IMG/VR virus record: IMGVR_UViG_3300007609_000085 | Coordinates: 1 to 24,903 of that record | DNA length: 24,903 nucleotides | DNA from: a virus | Direction: 5' to 3' (one strand) | Shown: positions 1 through 7,153 of the stretch, piece after piece | How positions within the stretch are numbered: the stretch's first letter is position 1 | How the letters are laid out: each line of letters begins with the position of its first letter | Notes under the pieces: model-generated | What the model was told of the DNA's origin: nothing | The model's database searches: none | What the model saw: only the letters and a program-made list of their open reading frames with translations | Made by a program: the position numbers and the translations under genes

Positions 1-235
1 CAGGCTCAAGGGCATCGACGGGCTCAACGCGGGTATCAGCGGAAGCGCCGCCATACCGCCGCGGTTCGTACCGGCCTTGGTGTCGGGTCTGGCGTACATG
101 ATCGCGATGAAAAAGCCCGAGGCGCTGCAACGGATCATCCCACTCAAAGAGCTATATGAAGAGCAGTTCAACCTCGCCGCCGCGGAGGACCGCGAGCGCG
201 CGTCGCTGCACCTGACACCGGGGAGGGCTTTCTGA
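1..235 (+). CDS. Probable phage adaptor/connector protein, C-terminal fragment
   Basis: This reading frame is open from the left edge (first full codon at base 2) to a TGA at 233-235, so only the last 77 residues are visible. The fragment has a hydrophobic helix-like stretch (VPALVSGLAYMIAMKKPEA) followed by a charged tail with YEEQF and AAAEDRERASL. That ending resembles the C-terminus of portal-adaptor or connector proteins of short-tailed phages (SU10/phiEco32 style), where a helix packs under the portal. The TGA overlaps the next ATG by one base (TGATG), so the two genes are translationally coupled. Position just before other connector genes fits a head-tail joining role. The family call is from memory of motif style and is moderate; that it is a real gene end is much safer. 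Confidence 0.6.
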   Translation, partial: RLKGIDGLNAGISGSAAIPPRFVPALVSGLAYMIAMKKPEALQRIIPLKELYEEQFNLAAAEDRERASLHLTPGRAF

Positions 236-510
236 TGGCCTATGCACGGGGTAAATACGCGTTTGGTTTTTGCGACCGCACGGGGTTTCGCTACCCCCTC
301 AAGGACCTTGTGTACGAGTACAAGGACGGGCATCGCACGGGCATGCGCATCGGCAAGGACGTGGTTGATCCGGACCACCCCCAGAATTTCCTTGGCCGCG
401 TGCGGGTTGTTGACCCGCAGTCTCTGCGTGACCCCCGGCCCGACACTGGGCTTGAGGCGAGCCGCGAGCTCGTGGACCAAGTTAATATAGGCATCGACTG
501 GCCGGAGTGA
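235..510 (+). CDS. Small conserved phage protein with degenerate zinc-ribbon-like start
   Basis: This encodes 91 residues starting at an ATG that shares a base with the preceding stop. The sequence CDRTGFRYPLKDLVYEY near residues 13-29 resembles the first half of a zinc ribbon (CDRCGF...), but the second cysteine is Thr and no later Cys pair exists, so metal binding is unlikely here. A central DPDHPQNFLG and a late VVDPQSLRDPRPD are motifs I associate with small proteins found beside packaging and connector genes of marine podovirus-like phages. No signal peptide or membrane segment is visible. Function is unknown. The gene sits between two connector-type genes, which suggests a virion or assembly role, but that is inference. 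Confidence 0.75.
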   Translation: MAYARGKYAFGFCDRTGFRYPLKDLVYEYKDGHRTGMRIGKDVVDPDHPQNFLGRVRVVDPQSLRDPRPDTGLEASRELVDQVNIGIDWPE

Positions 511-521
511 TATAGTCCGGC
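501..521. repeat. Inverted repeat / hairpin over a stop codon
   Basis: Perfect 6-bp arms, GCCGGA at 501-506 and TCCGGC at 516-521, enclose a 9-nt loop that contains the TGA stop of the 235-510 gene. The next bases are CAAAAC with no T-run, so it is not a standard terminator. It may stabilise the message or tune translation of the following basic protein gene. Confidence 0.35.
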
Positions 522-545
522 AAAACCCACACGCAGGAGACTGAC

Positions 546-767
546 ATGGCGAAGCGTCCCAAGGCTCGAGACCCGAAAGCAGCGCAGGATTTTATGGACG
601 GTAAGGCCGTCAAGGCCGGCAACCGTGCCGCCGAACGTCGCGCCAAAGAAGCCGCGATGGACAAAAAGGCCAAGAAGGCCGTGGCCAAGAAAGCCAAGGG
701 TGGCAGCATGACCGCGCGAGGCATGGGTGCGGCGAAGAAAGGCGGGAAGTTTTCCCGCGCGGGGTAA
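546..767 (+). CDS. Small very basic Lys/Ala-rich protein
   Basis: This encodes 73 residues, preceded by a clear Shine-Dalgarno AGGAG (535-539) five bases before the ATG. By count it has 16 Lys and 7 Arg against 6 acidic residues, with Ala- and Gly-rich spacing such as KKAKKAVAKKAKGG in the second half, a composition like the tails of histone H1-type proteins. No fold is recognisable. In a virion gene cluster a peptide like this could neutralise packaged DNA, act as a minor head component or be a scaffold fragment; the sequence does not decide between these. The stop lies three bases before the next gene, so it is in the same transcription unit. Confidence 0.7.
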   Translation: MAKRPKARDPKAAQDFMDGKAVKAGNRAAERRAKEAAMDKKAKKAVAKKAKGGSMTARGMGAAKKGGKFSRAG

Positions 768-770
768 GCC

Positions 771-1418
771 ATGAACTACGCGGAGCTCGTGCAAGCGATC
801 AAGGACTACACTGAGAACGAGGAGACATCTTTCGTTGCTCAGATTCCGACGTTCGTGCGTCAGGCAGAGGAGCGCATTTACCGGACGGTGATGATCCCCG
901 AGCTCCGCAAAAATGCGACGGCTACCATTGGTGCGGGTTCGCAGTATGTAGCTCGCCCGGACGACTTTTTGGCTGTGTTCTCCCTTGCTGTCATCGACGC
1001 GAGTGGGGACTACACCTACTTGCTGGACAAGGATGTGAATTTCATCCGGGAGGCGTTCCCCAGTGCCGCCACCCAAGGGTTGCCGAGGTACTACGCTCAG
1101 TTCGATGGGGACGGGGTTGGAACCGAGGGCCACTTTATTGTTGGCCCGGCGCCGGACACGACGTACACGGCCGAGCTGCACTACTACTACGACCCCCCTT
1201 CGATATCCACCACGTCCACGTCATGGCTCGGCGACAATGCTGAGTCCGCACTGCTGTACGGCGCGTTGATCGAGGCGTACACGTACATGAAGGGCGAGGC
1301 CGACATCCTGCAGGGGTACGAGGCGCGCTACCAAGAAGCGCTGGCCCAGCTCGGGGGCGTCGGCATCCGTAGCATGCGGGACAGCTACCGTGATGGGCAA
1401 ATGAGGGTGGGATCGTAA
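771..1418 (+). CDS. Phage head-tail adaptor (SU10/phiEco32-type connector)
   Basis: This encodes 215 residues. The opening NYAELVQAIKDYTENEET, then FVRQAEERIYRTVMIPELR, a central PRYYA block and the later SWLGDNAESALLYGALIEAY are typical of the adaptor or connector family that sits beneath the portal ring in short-tailed phages. The final third is predicted helical (EAYTYMKGEADILQGYEARYQEAL), as expected of adaptor proteins that bundle against the portal. The ATG follows the upstream stop by three bases, and its own TAA overlaps the next ATG (TAATG). Length is normal for the family. The protein should join the filled capsid to the tail nozzle encoded further right. Assignment rests on motif recognition. 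Confidence 0.8.
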   Translation: MNYAELVQAIKDYTENEETSFVAQIPTFVRQAEERIYRTVMIPELRKNATATIGAGSQYVARPDDFLAVFSLAVIDASGDYTYLLDKDVNFIREAFPSAATQGLPRYYAQFDGDGVGTEGHFIVGPAPDTTYTAELHYYYDPPSISTTSTSWLGDNAESALLYGALIEAYTYMKGEADILQGYEARYQEALAQLGGVGIRSMRDSYRDGQMRVGS

Positions 1419-1696
1419 TGCTGACTTCTGCTGTTGGGTCACCGTTCGTCGTCACCTCCAACGATGGCGGTCATAGCCCGGAACAGGTTGCGGAACTTTG
1501 CGTGAACCGGATTATCCAGATATCTGACACCGCGCCACCGGAGTTGGCCGGGCAGGCCCGGGCCTTCCGAGAGCAAGTGTTGGCGGTCGTGCTGGAGTAT
1601 GTTAAACTTGCTGCACAGGAAGACCGGGCGACGGTCGCAATGAAACTTGAGCAGGCGGGCCATGTGCAGCTTGCCGCACACGTGAGGGAACTCTGA
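1418..1696 (+). CDS. Conserved hypothetical phage protein
   Basis: This encodes 92 residues starting at an ATG overlapping the adaptor stop. After a short variable start, SPEQVAELCVNRIIQISDTAPP is followed by a long amphipathic helical region with a repeated AQ/ED pattern (QARAFREQVLAVVLEY and AAQEDRATVAMKLEQAGH). Small all-helical proteins of this pattern occur next to adaptor genes in marine phages. I do not know their function. It has no membrane segment and no catalytic motif. Tight coupling to the adaptor gene suggests the two are made together, perhaps as a virion component or assembly helper. Confidence 0.75.
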   Translation: MLTSAVGSPFVVTSNDGGHSPEQVAELCVNRIIQISDTAPPELAGQARAFREQVLAVVLEYVKLAAQEDRATVAMKLEQAGHVQLAAHVREL

Positions 1697-1697
1697 T

Positions 1698-2144
1698 ATG
1701 GCATTTTCTGGCAACTATATGGCGACGAGCTTCAAGCAGCAGCTGCTTGAAGGTGCGCATGACTTCCGCGCCACCGGCGGTGATACTTTCAAGTTGGCGC
1801 TCTACACCAACAGCGCCACGTTTAACGCGGCGACCACTGCGTACACTGCGACCAATGAAGTCGGCAACTCCGGTACGTACTCCGCGGGTGGCGGTACTCT
1901 GACAAAGGTCAACCCGACGACATCTGGCACCACTGCTTTCACGGACTTTAATGATCTGTCGTTCACTTCTGCGACGATCACGGCACGCGGTGCCTTGCTC
2001 TACAACACCACTCCGACACACACGTACACCAACCCGGTGGCTCTAGTGTTGGATTTTGGTTCTGACAAGACATCGACGGCGGGTACTTTTACGATCCAGT
2101 TCCCAACCGCGGATGCAACCAACGCCGTCTTGAGGATTGCATAA
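1698..2144 (+). CDS. Putative virion structural protein (beta-rich)
   Basis: This encodes 148 residues, with the ATG one base after the previous TGA. The N-terminus has FKQQLLEGAHDF, then a Thr/Ser/Gly-rich beta-strand pattern (FKLALYTNSATFN, ITARGALLYNTT, ALVLDFGSDKT) and the final FTIQFPTADATNAVLRIA. This is a recurrent small protein in the tail region of alphaproteobacterial and marine phages. The alternating hydrophobic/polar pattern suggests a beta-sandwich. Composition resembles the next gene, and both probably belong to the tail appendage. A second in-frame ATG at residue 8 (MATSFKQQ) is a possible start, but the first ATG gives the usual MAF opening. Confidence 0.75.
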   Translation: MAFSGNYMATSFKQQLLEGAHDFRATGGDTFKLALYTNSATFNAATTAYTATNEVGNSGTYSAGGGTLTKVNPTTSGTTAFTDFNDLSFTSATITARGALLYNTTPTHTYTNPVALVLDFGSDKTSTAGTFTIQFPTADATNAVLRIA

Positions 2145-2147
2145 CCC

Positions 2148-2753
2148 ATGACCAAACTCGTCAACCGCGCAAAGATGACCACGGCCACGACCGGCACGGG
2201 GACCATCACGCTTGGCACTGCTGAAGATGGCTATCAGACCTTCGCGGATGCTGGCGTGGCTGACGGGGATGTGGTGCGCTACGTCATTGAAGATGGCAGT
2301 GACTGGGAGATCGGAACAGGCACCTACACGGCCTCTGGCACGACCCTGACCCGGACTGTAGCTGAGAGTTCCAATGCTGACGCTGCCTTGAACCTAAGCG
2401 GTAGTGCGGTGGTGTATGTGTCGGCAACTGACGCTGACTTCAGGGAGGAAACAGTCGGGACAATCTCAAGCAGCACTCTGGACCTGTCCACGGGCAACGT
2501 CTTCTCGGACGCCCCCTCTGCCAACGTGACCTATGTGTTCAGCAATCCACCCGCCTCTGGCACCGCCTACGGCTTTACGCTCAAGGTGACACCTTCCGGG
2601 ACGTACACCGTGACTTGGCCTGCCTCGGTTGACTGGGCTGGCGGAACGGCTCCTGATGCCCCTGCCAGTGGCGAGACGGATGTGTTTACGTTCTACACCC
2701 AAGACGGCGGAACTACATATTTCGGCTTCCAAGCTGGGGATGCAATGGCATGA
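2148..2753 (+). CDS. Phage tail-fibre / appendage protein
   Basis: This encodes 201 residues. The first 100 residues ([53 protein letters not shown]) form a domain often seen at the N-terminus of alphaproteobacterial phage tail fibres. The remainder ([19 protein letters not shown] and [17 protein letters not shown]) is another Ser/Thr/Gly-rich beta domain usually found in fibre or baseplate-decoration proteins. No enzyme motif is present. The TGA overlaps the next start by the ATGA arrangement, coupling it to the propeller-repeat protein, which may be the distal part of the same appendage. Confidence 0.75.
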   Translation: MTKLVNRAKMTTATTGTGTITLGTAEDGYQTFADAGVADGDVVRYVIEDGSDWEIGTGTYTASGTTLTRTVAESSNADAALNLSGSAVVYVSATDADFREETVGTISSSTLDLSTGNVFSDAPSANVTYVFSNPPASGTAYGFTLKVTPSGTYTVTWPASVDWAGGTAPDAPASGETDVFTFYTQDGGTTYFGFQAGDAMA

Positions 2754-3598
2754 CGATTGCTAGGCTGATGCAGATGGCACGGGCTGGGGTTCCTTCTGGG
2801 GGTGGTGACGTATGGACCGACCCTGACCTAGCTAATGCCTCTTATGATAGTGTTAGCTTTAGTGTGGCGGGGCAGGAGACGAACCCCTTTAGTGTCGTTT
2901 TTAATACCGATGGCACCAAGATGTATATTGTTGGAAACGCATCAGATCAAATTCATCAATACAGCCTCTCAACTGCTTTTGACCTATCAACAGCATCTTA
3001 CGATTCAGTTTCGTTTTCTGTGGCAAGCCAAGAGACAAACCCATTTGGGTTAATGTTCAACGACGATGGCACCAAGATGTATATTGTTGGCACTGGCAAC
3101 GATACGGTTTACCAATACAGCCTTTCAACTGCTTTTGACCTGTCAACAGCATCTTACGATTCAGTTTCGTTTTCTGTGGCAAGCCAAGAAGCCGCTCCGT
3201 TTTCTTTAGCTTTTAACAACGATGGCACCAAGATGTATGTTGTCGGAGTTGTAAGCGATACGGTTTACCAATACAGCCTTTCAACTGCTTTTGACCTATC
3301 AACAGCATCTTACGATTCAGTTTCGTTTTCCGTAGCGAGTCAGTCATTAGAGCCAATGGATGTTCTTTTTAATCCCGATGGCACCAAGATGTATATTGTT
3401 GACGCTGTAAGCGATACGGTTTACCAATACAGCCTCTCAACTGCTTTTGCCCTATCAACTGCATCTTATGATTCAGTTTCGTTTTCCGTAGCGAGTCAAG
3501 ACAGCTTTGCAAGGGGGGTCGCATTTAAGTCTGACGGCTCCAAGATGTATGTCGTTGGCTCTGCCACAGACACCATCTACCAATACTCCACAGCATAA
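2750..3598 (+). CDS. Propeller-like repeat protein, probable receptor-binding appendage
   Basis: This encodes 282 residues. After about 30 residues of N-terminal leader, the protein is five tandem repeats of 52 residues (the last ends early at YQYSTA). Each repeat has [13 protein letters not shown], then a variable stretch, a conserved DGTKMYIVG and then [16 protein letters not shown]. The [12 protein letters not shown] and YxYSL strands are typical of beta-propeller blades (YVTN/lactonase-like), so each repeat is probably one blade. Five blades is low for a single ring, so trimerisation or strand completion may be needed. GC is clearly below the neighbouring genes; bases 2941-3000 hold only 22 G/C of 60. 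That suggests separate acquisition of this adhesin-like module. Binding function is inferred. Confidence 0.8.
   Translation: MTIARLMQMARAGVPSGGGDVWTDPDLANASYDSVSFSVAGQETNPFSVVFNTDGTKMYIVGNASDQIHQYSLSTAFDLSTASYDSVSFSVASQETNPFGLMFNDDGTKMYIVGTGNDTVYQYSLSTAFDLSTASYDSVSFSVASQEAAPFSLAFNNDGTKMYVVGVVSDTVYQYSLSTAFDLSTASYDSVSFSVASQSLEPMDVLFNPDGTKMYIVDAVSDTVYQYSLSTAFALSTASYDSVSFSVASQDSFARGVAFKSDGSKMYVVGSATDTIYQYSTA
2840..3598 (+). repeat. Five tandem 156-bp repeats (52 codons)
   Basis: Repeat starts, read at the TCTTA(T/C)GAT core, are at 2840, 2996, 3152, 3308 and 3464, exactly 156 bp apart; the fifth copy stops short at the gene end. Copies 2-4 share long identical stretches around the boundary, whereas the centre of each copy differs. 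Copies 2 and 3 share TCTGTGGCAAGCCA where copies 4 and 5 share TCCGTAGCGAGTCA, showing two sub-lineages. Confidence 0.95.
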
Positions 3599-3607
3599 GG
3601 ACTTCCC

Positions 3608-4084
3608 ATGCTACTCGTGAAAACATCAAACGGACAGGTAGAGCAATTCCCTTACACGCTCGGAAACCTTCGCCGTGACAACCCGCAGACAAGCTTCCCG
3701 AAGAAGATCGGGGACGCTATCCTTGCCAGTTACGGCATCTTCCATGTGATGCCTGACGCACAGCCTGATCATGACCCTCTTGTACAAGTTCTTGTACGTG
3801 ACCCTGAGCCTCACAATAACGAGACAGCGGTCGATGAGGAAACGGGCGAGACCTACAAGACAGGTCGCTGGGTCATCGGCTACACCGCCGAGAATAAACC
3901 CCTAGACCAAGCGCAGGATGCTGTTCGCAACCAGCGCAACCGTCTGCTATCCGACACCGACTGGATGGCCCTGAGCGACAACACCATGACGCCTGAATGG
4001 GCATCGTATCGTCAGGCGCTTCGTGATATAACGGACCAAACAGGTTTTCCTTACTCTGTTGTCTGGCCCACTAAACCGGAGTAA
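3608..4084 (+). CDS. Tail fibre assembly chaperone-like protein
   Basis: This encodes 158 residues with Shine-Dalgarno AAGGA (3597-3601) six bases before the ATG. The C-terminal 60 residues show the hallmark of phage tail(-fibre) assembly chaperones: RNQRNRLLSDTDWMALSD, then PEWASYRQALRDITDQ, then a Pro/Trp ending (FPYSVVWPTKPE). In this family a helical C-terminal domain assists folding or oligomerisation of a distal fibre and is usually encoded directly beside its client. Here the neighbours are the propeller-repeat gene upstream and the 22-residue repeat gene downstream, so either could be the client. The N-terminal half (TSNGQVEQFPYTLGNLRRDN) is a small beta domain common to these chaperones. 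Length is typical. Confidence 0.8.
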   Translation: MLLVKTSNGQVEQFPYTLGNLRRDNPQTSFPKKIGDAILASYGIFHVMPDAQPDHDPLVQVLVRDPEPHNNETAVDEETGETYKTGRWVIGYTAENKPLDQAQDAVRNQRNRLLSDTDWMALSDNTMTPEWASYRQALRDITDQTGFPYSVVWPTKPE

Positions 4085-4087
4085 CCG

Positions 4088-5092
4088 ATGCTCGGCTTTT
4101 CCCCATTAGCTTCTGCGCCCCTCGCGGATGATGGGGCGATAGCCGCCGTTCCAGACGTGACAGTAACTGTCACAGGCGTCGCGGCCACGGGTGACGTTGG
4201 CACGCTCAACGTCACGGGCACCGCCAACGTAGACGTCACAGGCGTCGCGGCCACAGGCGAGGCGGGCTCCGTTGAAGCTGGAGGGGTTACTTTTGCCGAC
4301 GTTACGGGCGTTGCGGCCACAGGTGCCGTTGGCACGCTTAACGTCACGGGCACCGCCAACGTCGACATCACAGGCGTCGCGGCCACAGGCGCGGCAGGCA
4401 CGCCCAACGCCACGGGCACCGTCACCGCCGCAGTCACAGGCGTCGCAGCCGCGGGCGAGGCGGGCTCCGTTGAAGCCGGAGCGATTACTTTTGTCGACGT
4501 CACAGGCGTCGCGGCCACAGGCGAGGCGAGCTCCGTTGAAGCTGAGACGATTACTTTTGTCGACGTCACAGGCGTCGCGGCCACAGGTGCCGTTGGCACG
4601 CTCAACGCCACGGGTTCGGCCAACGTAGACGTCACAGGCGTCGCGGCCACAGGCGAGGCGGGCGCCGTTGCAGCCGGAGCGATTACTTTTGTCGACGTCA
4701 CGGGCGTCGCGGCCACCGGTGCCGTTGGCACGCTCAACGCCACGGGTTCGGCCACTGCCGCAGTCACAGGCGTTGCGGCCATAGGTGCTGCTGGCACGCT
4801 CAACGCCACGGGCACCGCTAACGTCGACGTTACAGGCGTCGCGGCCACAGGCGCGGTGGGTACTGCCGAATCCTTGGTGTCCATCGACGTCCCGGTTACA
4901 GGCGTTGCGGCCATAGGCGCGGTTGGCACCGCCAGCGTCACAGGCTCAGCCAACGTCAATGTTACAGGCGTCGCGGCCACAGGACGCGTGGGACAAGTTA
5001 TCGTCTGGGGTCCAACCATACCTGACCCGGGCACAGTGTGGACTGACGTCGATCCGTCTGATACAACAATCTGGACACCCGTCGCAGCATAA
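4088..5092 (+). CDS. Virion repeat protein with 13 x 22-residue repeats
   Basis: This encodes 334 residues with Shine-Dalgarno GGAG (4078-4081) six bases upstream. After about 25 residues it consists of 13 consecutive 22-residue units with the core VDVTGVAATG. The second half of each unit is of two kinds: a -GTLNxTGxAN type and a -GSVEAGxITF type. The C-terminus is a Trp-rich cap (VIVWGPTIPDPGTVW, then TTIWTPVAA), a feature I associate with short tail or fibre proteins of marine phages. The Ala/Gly/Thr/Val repeat suggests a stacked beta-strand or fibrous shaft. A long open frame also exists on the opposite strand purely because the repeat lacks stops. Function as a fibre shaft or decoration is inferred from location. 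Confidence 0.75.
   Translation: MLGFSPLASAPLADDGAIAAVPDVTVTVTGVAATGDVGTLNVTGTANVDVTGVAATGEAGSVEAGGVTFADVTGVAATGAVGTLNVTGTANVDITGVAATGAAGTPNATGTVTAAVTGVAAAGEAGSVEAGAITFVDVTGVAATGEASSVEAETITFVDVTGVAATGAVGTLNATGSANVDVTGVAATGEAGAVAAGAITFVDVTGVAATGAVGTLNATGSATAAVTGVAAIGAAGTLNATGTANVDVTGVAATGAVGTAESLVSIDVPVTGVAAIGAVGTASVTGSANVNVTGVAATGRVGQVIVWGPTIPDPGTVWTDVDPSDTTIWTPVAA
4163..4993 (+). repeat. Thirteen tandem 66-bp repeats (22 codons)
   Basis: Units start every 66 bp from 4163; the 13th starts at 4955 and is partial. The core nucleotide string GACGTCACAGGCGTCGCGG recurs with small changes. Units of the EAG/ITF kind are numbers 2, 5, 6 and 8; the rest are of the GTLN/TAN kind or variants. The mixed order suggests unequal recombination and copying of units. 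Confidence 0.95.
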
Positions 5093-5102
5093 GGCCGAAA
5101 CC

Positions 5103-6290
5103 ATGCCCAGCACGTACACAGACTCCGGTATCGAACTCATTGGCGACGGCGAGCAGTCGGGCACGTGGGGCGATACGACCAACACCAACCTGCAGATTCT
5201 TGACCGGATGCTTTCGCAAGCGGGGGCGATCTCGCTGTCCGGCACGACGCACACGCTGACTGTGTCAGACGGAGTTCTCTCGGATGGCCAGTATGCTGTT
5301 CTGGTGTTTGGCGGCAGCCCGACGGGTACTAACACCGTTACGATCTCGCCAAACGACGCACAACGCGTCTTCATTGTAAAGAACGGCTCCGGTGAGTCCG
5401 TGATCCTTAGCCAAGGCAGTGGGGGAACTGTGACAGTGGCCGACGGGCGCTCAGCCATTGTCTATTGCGACGGGGCGGGGTCGGGCGCTGCGGTGCTGGA
5501 CGTGTCGAGCGCGTTTGTTACACCTGCCATTGAAGACATTGGGGCGCTCACACCGACCGACGGAAACTTTATCGTGGGTAACGGAACCACGTGGGTTACC
5601 GAGAGCGGGGACACGGTGCTCGCATCGCTTGGTGTGACGGCAACAGCTGCCGAGCTTAACCTTCTTGATGGCGTGACGTGGACGTTGACCGACTACAACA
5701 CTCTGACCGCCACGGCTGCCGAGCTCAACGCCCTTGATGGCGTGACGTGGACGCTGACCGACTATAACACCCTGACCGCCACGGCTGCCGAACTGAATTT
5801 GCTAGATGGTAAAAGCCTGTCTGGGTCGGATGTTGAAATTGTTACCGGCACCGCGGGTACCGCTGGGGATATCGTGCAGTGGAACGCGGACGGCGATCTT
5901 GTGTCTTACGGCGCGGCAACGCAGGCTACATCGGCTTGGGAGGCAGGTACAAGCACCACAGAGAGCCTTGTCAGCCCAGCCAAGGTGAAGGCGGCGGTTG
6001 ATACACTCGCTCTGACGATTGGTGTTGGTCAGACTTGGCAAGACGTTTCGGCAAGCAGAACTGGCGGAGGCACTGCTTATCAAAACACAACTGGAAAACC
6101 GATTATGGTTTCCATACAAAGCGTCGGCGGGAACATTGACGTTTCTAGTGATGGTACAAATTGGGTAGAGCTGTTTTTCATGTCTGGTGACAGAACCATA
6201 CCTCGGGGCGCTCAATTTATTGTCCCAAATCTCCATTACTATAGGCTTAGAACTAGCACTAACATAATCAATTGGGCAGAGTTGAGATAA
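5103..6290 (+). CDS. Tail fibre protein
   Basis: This encodes 395 residues from the ATG at 5103, chosen because MPSTYTDSGIELIGDGEQ is the conserved start of this fibre family. AAGG (5091-5094) lies eight bases upstream. An in-frame extension back to 4923 would overlap the previous gene and is not credible. Residues 1-130 form the conserved virion-attachment domain (GTWGDTTNTNLQILDRM). Residues 179-237 carry 23-residue TATAAELNLLDG repeats typical of trimeric fibre shafts. The WEAGTSTTESLVSPAKVKAAVD segment precedes a C-terminal beta domain beginning GVGQTWQDVSASRTGG, which is found as the tip of many phage fibres and is the likely receptor-binding part. GC drops in that tip region, which fits modular exchange. 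Confidence 0.85.
   Translation: MPSTYTDSGIELIGDGEQSGTWGDTTNTNLQILDRMLSQAGAISLSGTTHTLTVSDGVLSDGQYAVLVFGGSPTGTNTVTISPNDAQRVFIVKNGSGESVILSQGSGGTVTVADGRSAIVYCDGAGSGAAVLDVSSAFVTPAIEDIGALTPTDGNFIVGNGTTWVTESGDTVLASLGVTATAAELNLLDGVTWTLTDYNTLTATAAELNALDGVTWTLTDYNTLTATAAELNLLDGKSLSGSDVEIVTGTAGTAGDIVQWNADGDLVSYGAATQATSAWEAGTSTTESLVSPAKVKAAVDTLALTIGVGQTWQDVSASRTGGGTAYQNTTGKPIMVSIQSVGGNIDVSSDGTNWVELFFMSGDRTIPRGAQFIVPNLHYYRLRTSTNIINWAELR
5637..5811 (+). repeat. 69-bp tandem repeats in the fibre shaft
   Basis: Two full 23-codon copies start at 5637 and 5706, and a partial third at 5775. They encode TATAAELNxLDGVTWTLTDY-type units, a shaft motif of trimeric fibres. Confidence 0.9.
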
Positions 6291-6293
6291 CCC

Positions 6294-6935
6294 ATGCGAC
6301 ACATCGACGAGATCATTGTCCACAGCACGGCGACGAGTCCAAACTGGCGGGCTGGGCACCCCACGGCTGACAAGGTGGCAGAGGTGCGTCGCTGGCATGT
6401 CGACGACAACGGCTGGTCAGACATCGGCTATCACTTCCTGATCGACCGGGACGGCACAGTCGCGCCGGGGCGGCCCGTGGCCCGGGCTGGCGCCCACGTT
6501 CGGGGGCACAACGCCACCTCCATAGCGATCTCGCTTTTCGGGGGCCGAGGCTCCTCTGCAGCGGACATGTTCGCAGACAACTTCACCCCGGAGCAAGACC
6601 GGGCCTTGCGGGCCCTCATCACAGAGCTGCAAACAAAGCACCCCGGTGCCAAGAAGGTCAGTGGGCACAACGAGTATGCCAACAAGGCGTGTCCCGGCTT
6701 CAATGCCAAACGCTGGCTCAAAAGCGCGAAGCCTCGCACCTCCCCGGCACAGTCCAGCACGATGCAAGCGTCTGCTGCCTCGATCGCCGGGGCCGCGGGT
6801 ACAGCGGTAAGCGCCCTTTCGGCGCTCGACAGTGTTGCGCAGTATATCGTCCTCGGGTTTGCTGGGGTTGTGGTTGTGGGTGCTCTGTGGATCATGCGCG
6901 AACGTCTGCGCCGCTGGGCGCGGGGTGACCGGTGA
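6294..6935 (+). CDS. Endolysin: N-acetylmuramoyl-L-alanine amidase (Amidase_2) with C-terminal membrane segment
   Basis: This encodes 213 residues. It cleaves the amide bond between N-acetylmuramic acid and L-alanine in peptidoglycan. Residues 1-145 match T7 lysozyme-like Amidase_2. Zinc ligands His10 (IIVHST), His125 (SGHNEY) and Cys133 (KACPGF), with catalytic Tyr46 (GYHF) and Lys131, have the same His-to-Cys and Lys-x-Cys spacing as T7 lysozyme. A Ser/Ala/Thr linker leads to an Ala-rich stretch (about 158-178) and a strong hydrophobic helix at 184-200, followed by the basic end RERLRRWARGDR. T7 lysozyme has no such tail, so this is a membrane-attached or holin-like variant. The GTGA overlap with the i-spanin gene makes a lysis operon. 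No separate holin gene is visible nearby. Confidence 0.92.
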   Translation: MRHIDEIIVHSTATSPNWRAGHPTADKVAEVRRWHVDDNGWSDIGYHFLIDRDGTVAPGRPVARAGAHVRGHNATSIAISLFGGRGSSAADMFADNFTPEQDRALRALITELQTKHPGAKKVSGHNEYANKACPGFNAKRWLKSAKPRTSPAQSSTMQASAASIAGAAGTAVSALSALDSVAQYIVLGFAGVVVVGALWIMRERLRRWARGDR

Positions 6936-7153
6936 TCTTGTCTCGCATATACCGCGCGTTGGCGGCAGTGGGGGCCTTTCTCCTGCTTGTGGGCGCAGCT
7001 GTCCTGAAGATTCGCTTAAACGCGAAACGTGAGGTGGAACGTGATGCCATGGAAGACACGCTGGACCGGGTGCAGAAAGGCCGCGATACTGTGCGCGACG
7101 GTCGTGGGAGTGACCCTGCTGAGCGCCTGCGGAAAAATGAAGGTAAGTGGTAA
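6932..7153 (+). CDS. i-spanin (Rz-like inner-membrane lysis protein)
   Basis: This encodes 73 residues from a GTG that overlaps the endolysin stop (GTGA). There is an N-terminal membrane helix (about residues 9-25, ALAAVGAFLLLVGAAVL) and then a charged, helical periplasmic part (RLNAKREVERDAMEDTLDRV), ending SDPAERLRKNEGKW. This is the usual pattern of short Rz-like i-spanins in alphaproteobacterial phages. It should bridge the periplasm with the lipoprotein o-spanin encoded out of frame within its 3' end, and drive fusion of inner and outer membranes at the last step of lysis. A Gram-negative host follows from this. The GTG start is the only good candidate before the membrane helix. Confidence 0.8.
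   Translation: MILSRIYRALAAVGAFLLLVGAAVLKIRLNAKREVERDAMEDTLDRVQKGRDTVRDGRGSDPAERLRKNEGKW

Noticed and set aside
501-521. Intrinsic terminator after the 235-510 gene
   Set aside because: The 6-bp hairpin is followed by CAAAAC and not a T-run, and the next genes are clearly in the same unit.
291-1181. 296-residue minus-strand open frame
   Set aside because: It crosses three well-supported plus-strand genes and has an arginine-rich shadow composition.
4163-4993. CRISPR-like regular repeats
   Set aside because: 66-bp units are contiguous, in frame and coding, with no spacer of unrelated sequence.
4051-5034. 327-residue open frame on the minus strand
   Set aside because: It is the complement of the 66-bp repeat array, open only because the repeat lacks stops in that frame; its product is a Pro/Ala/Thr/Val repeat and the plus-strand gene has a good start and a recognisable C-terminus.
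4923-5102. In-frame upstream extension of the tail fibre gene
   Set aside because: It would overlap the repeat protein by 170 bp, and the conserved fibre start is at 5103 with its own ribosome-binding site.
6832-7032. Plus-strand frame with a hydrophobic Trp/Leu stretch, considered as a hidden holin
   Set aside because: GTG start without ribosome-binding site; the hydrophobic run is a by-product of the endolysin membrane helix read in another frame, and the rest is Cys/Gly/Arg shadow.
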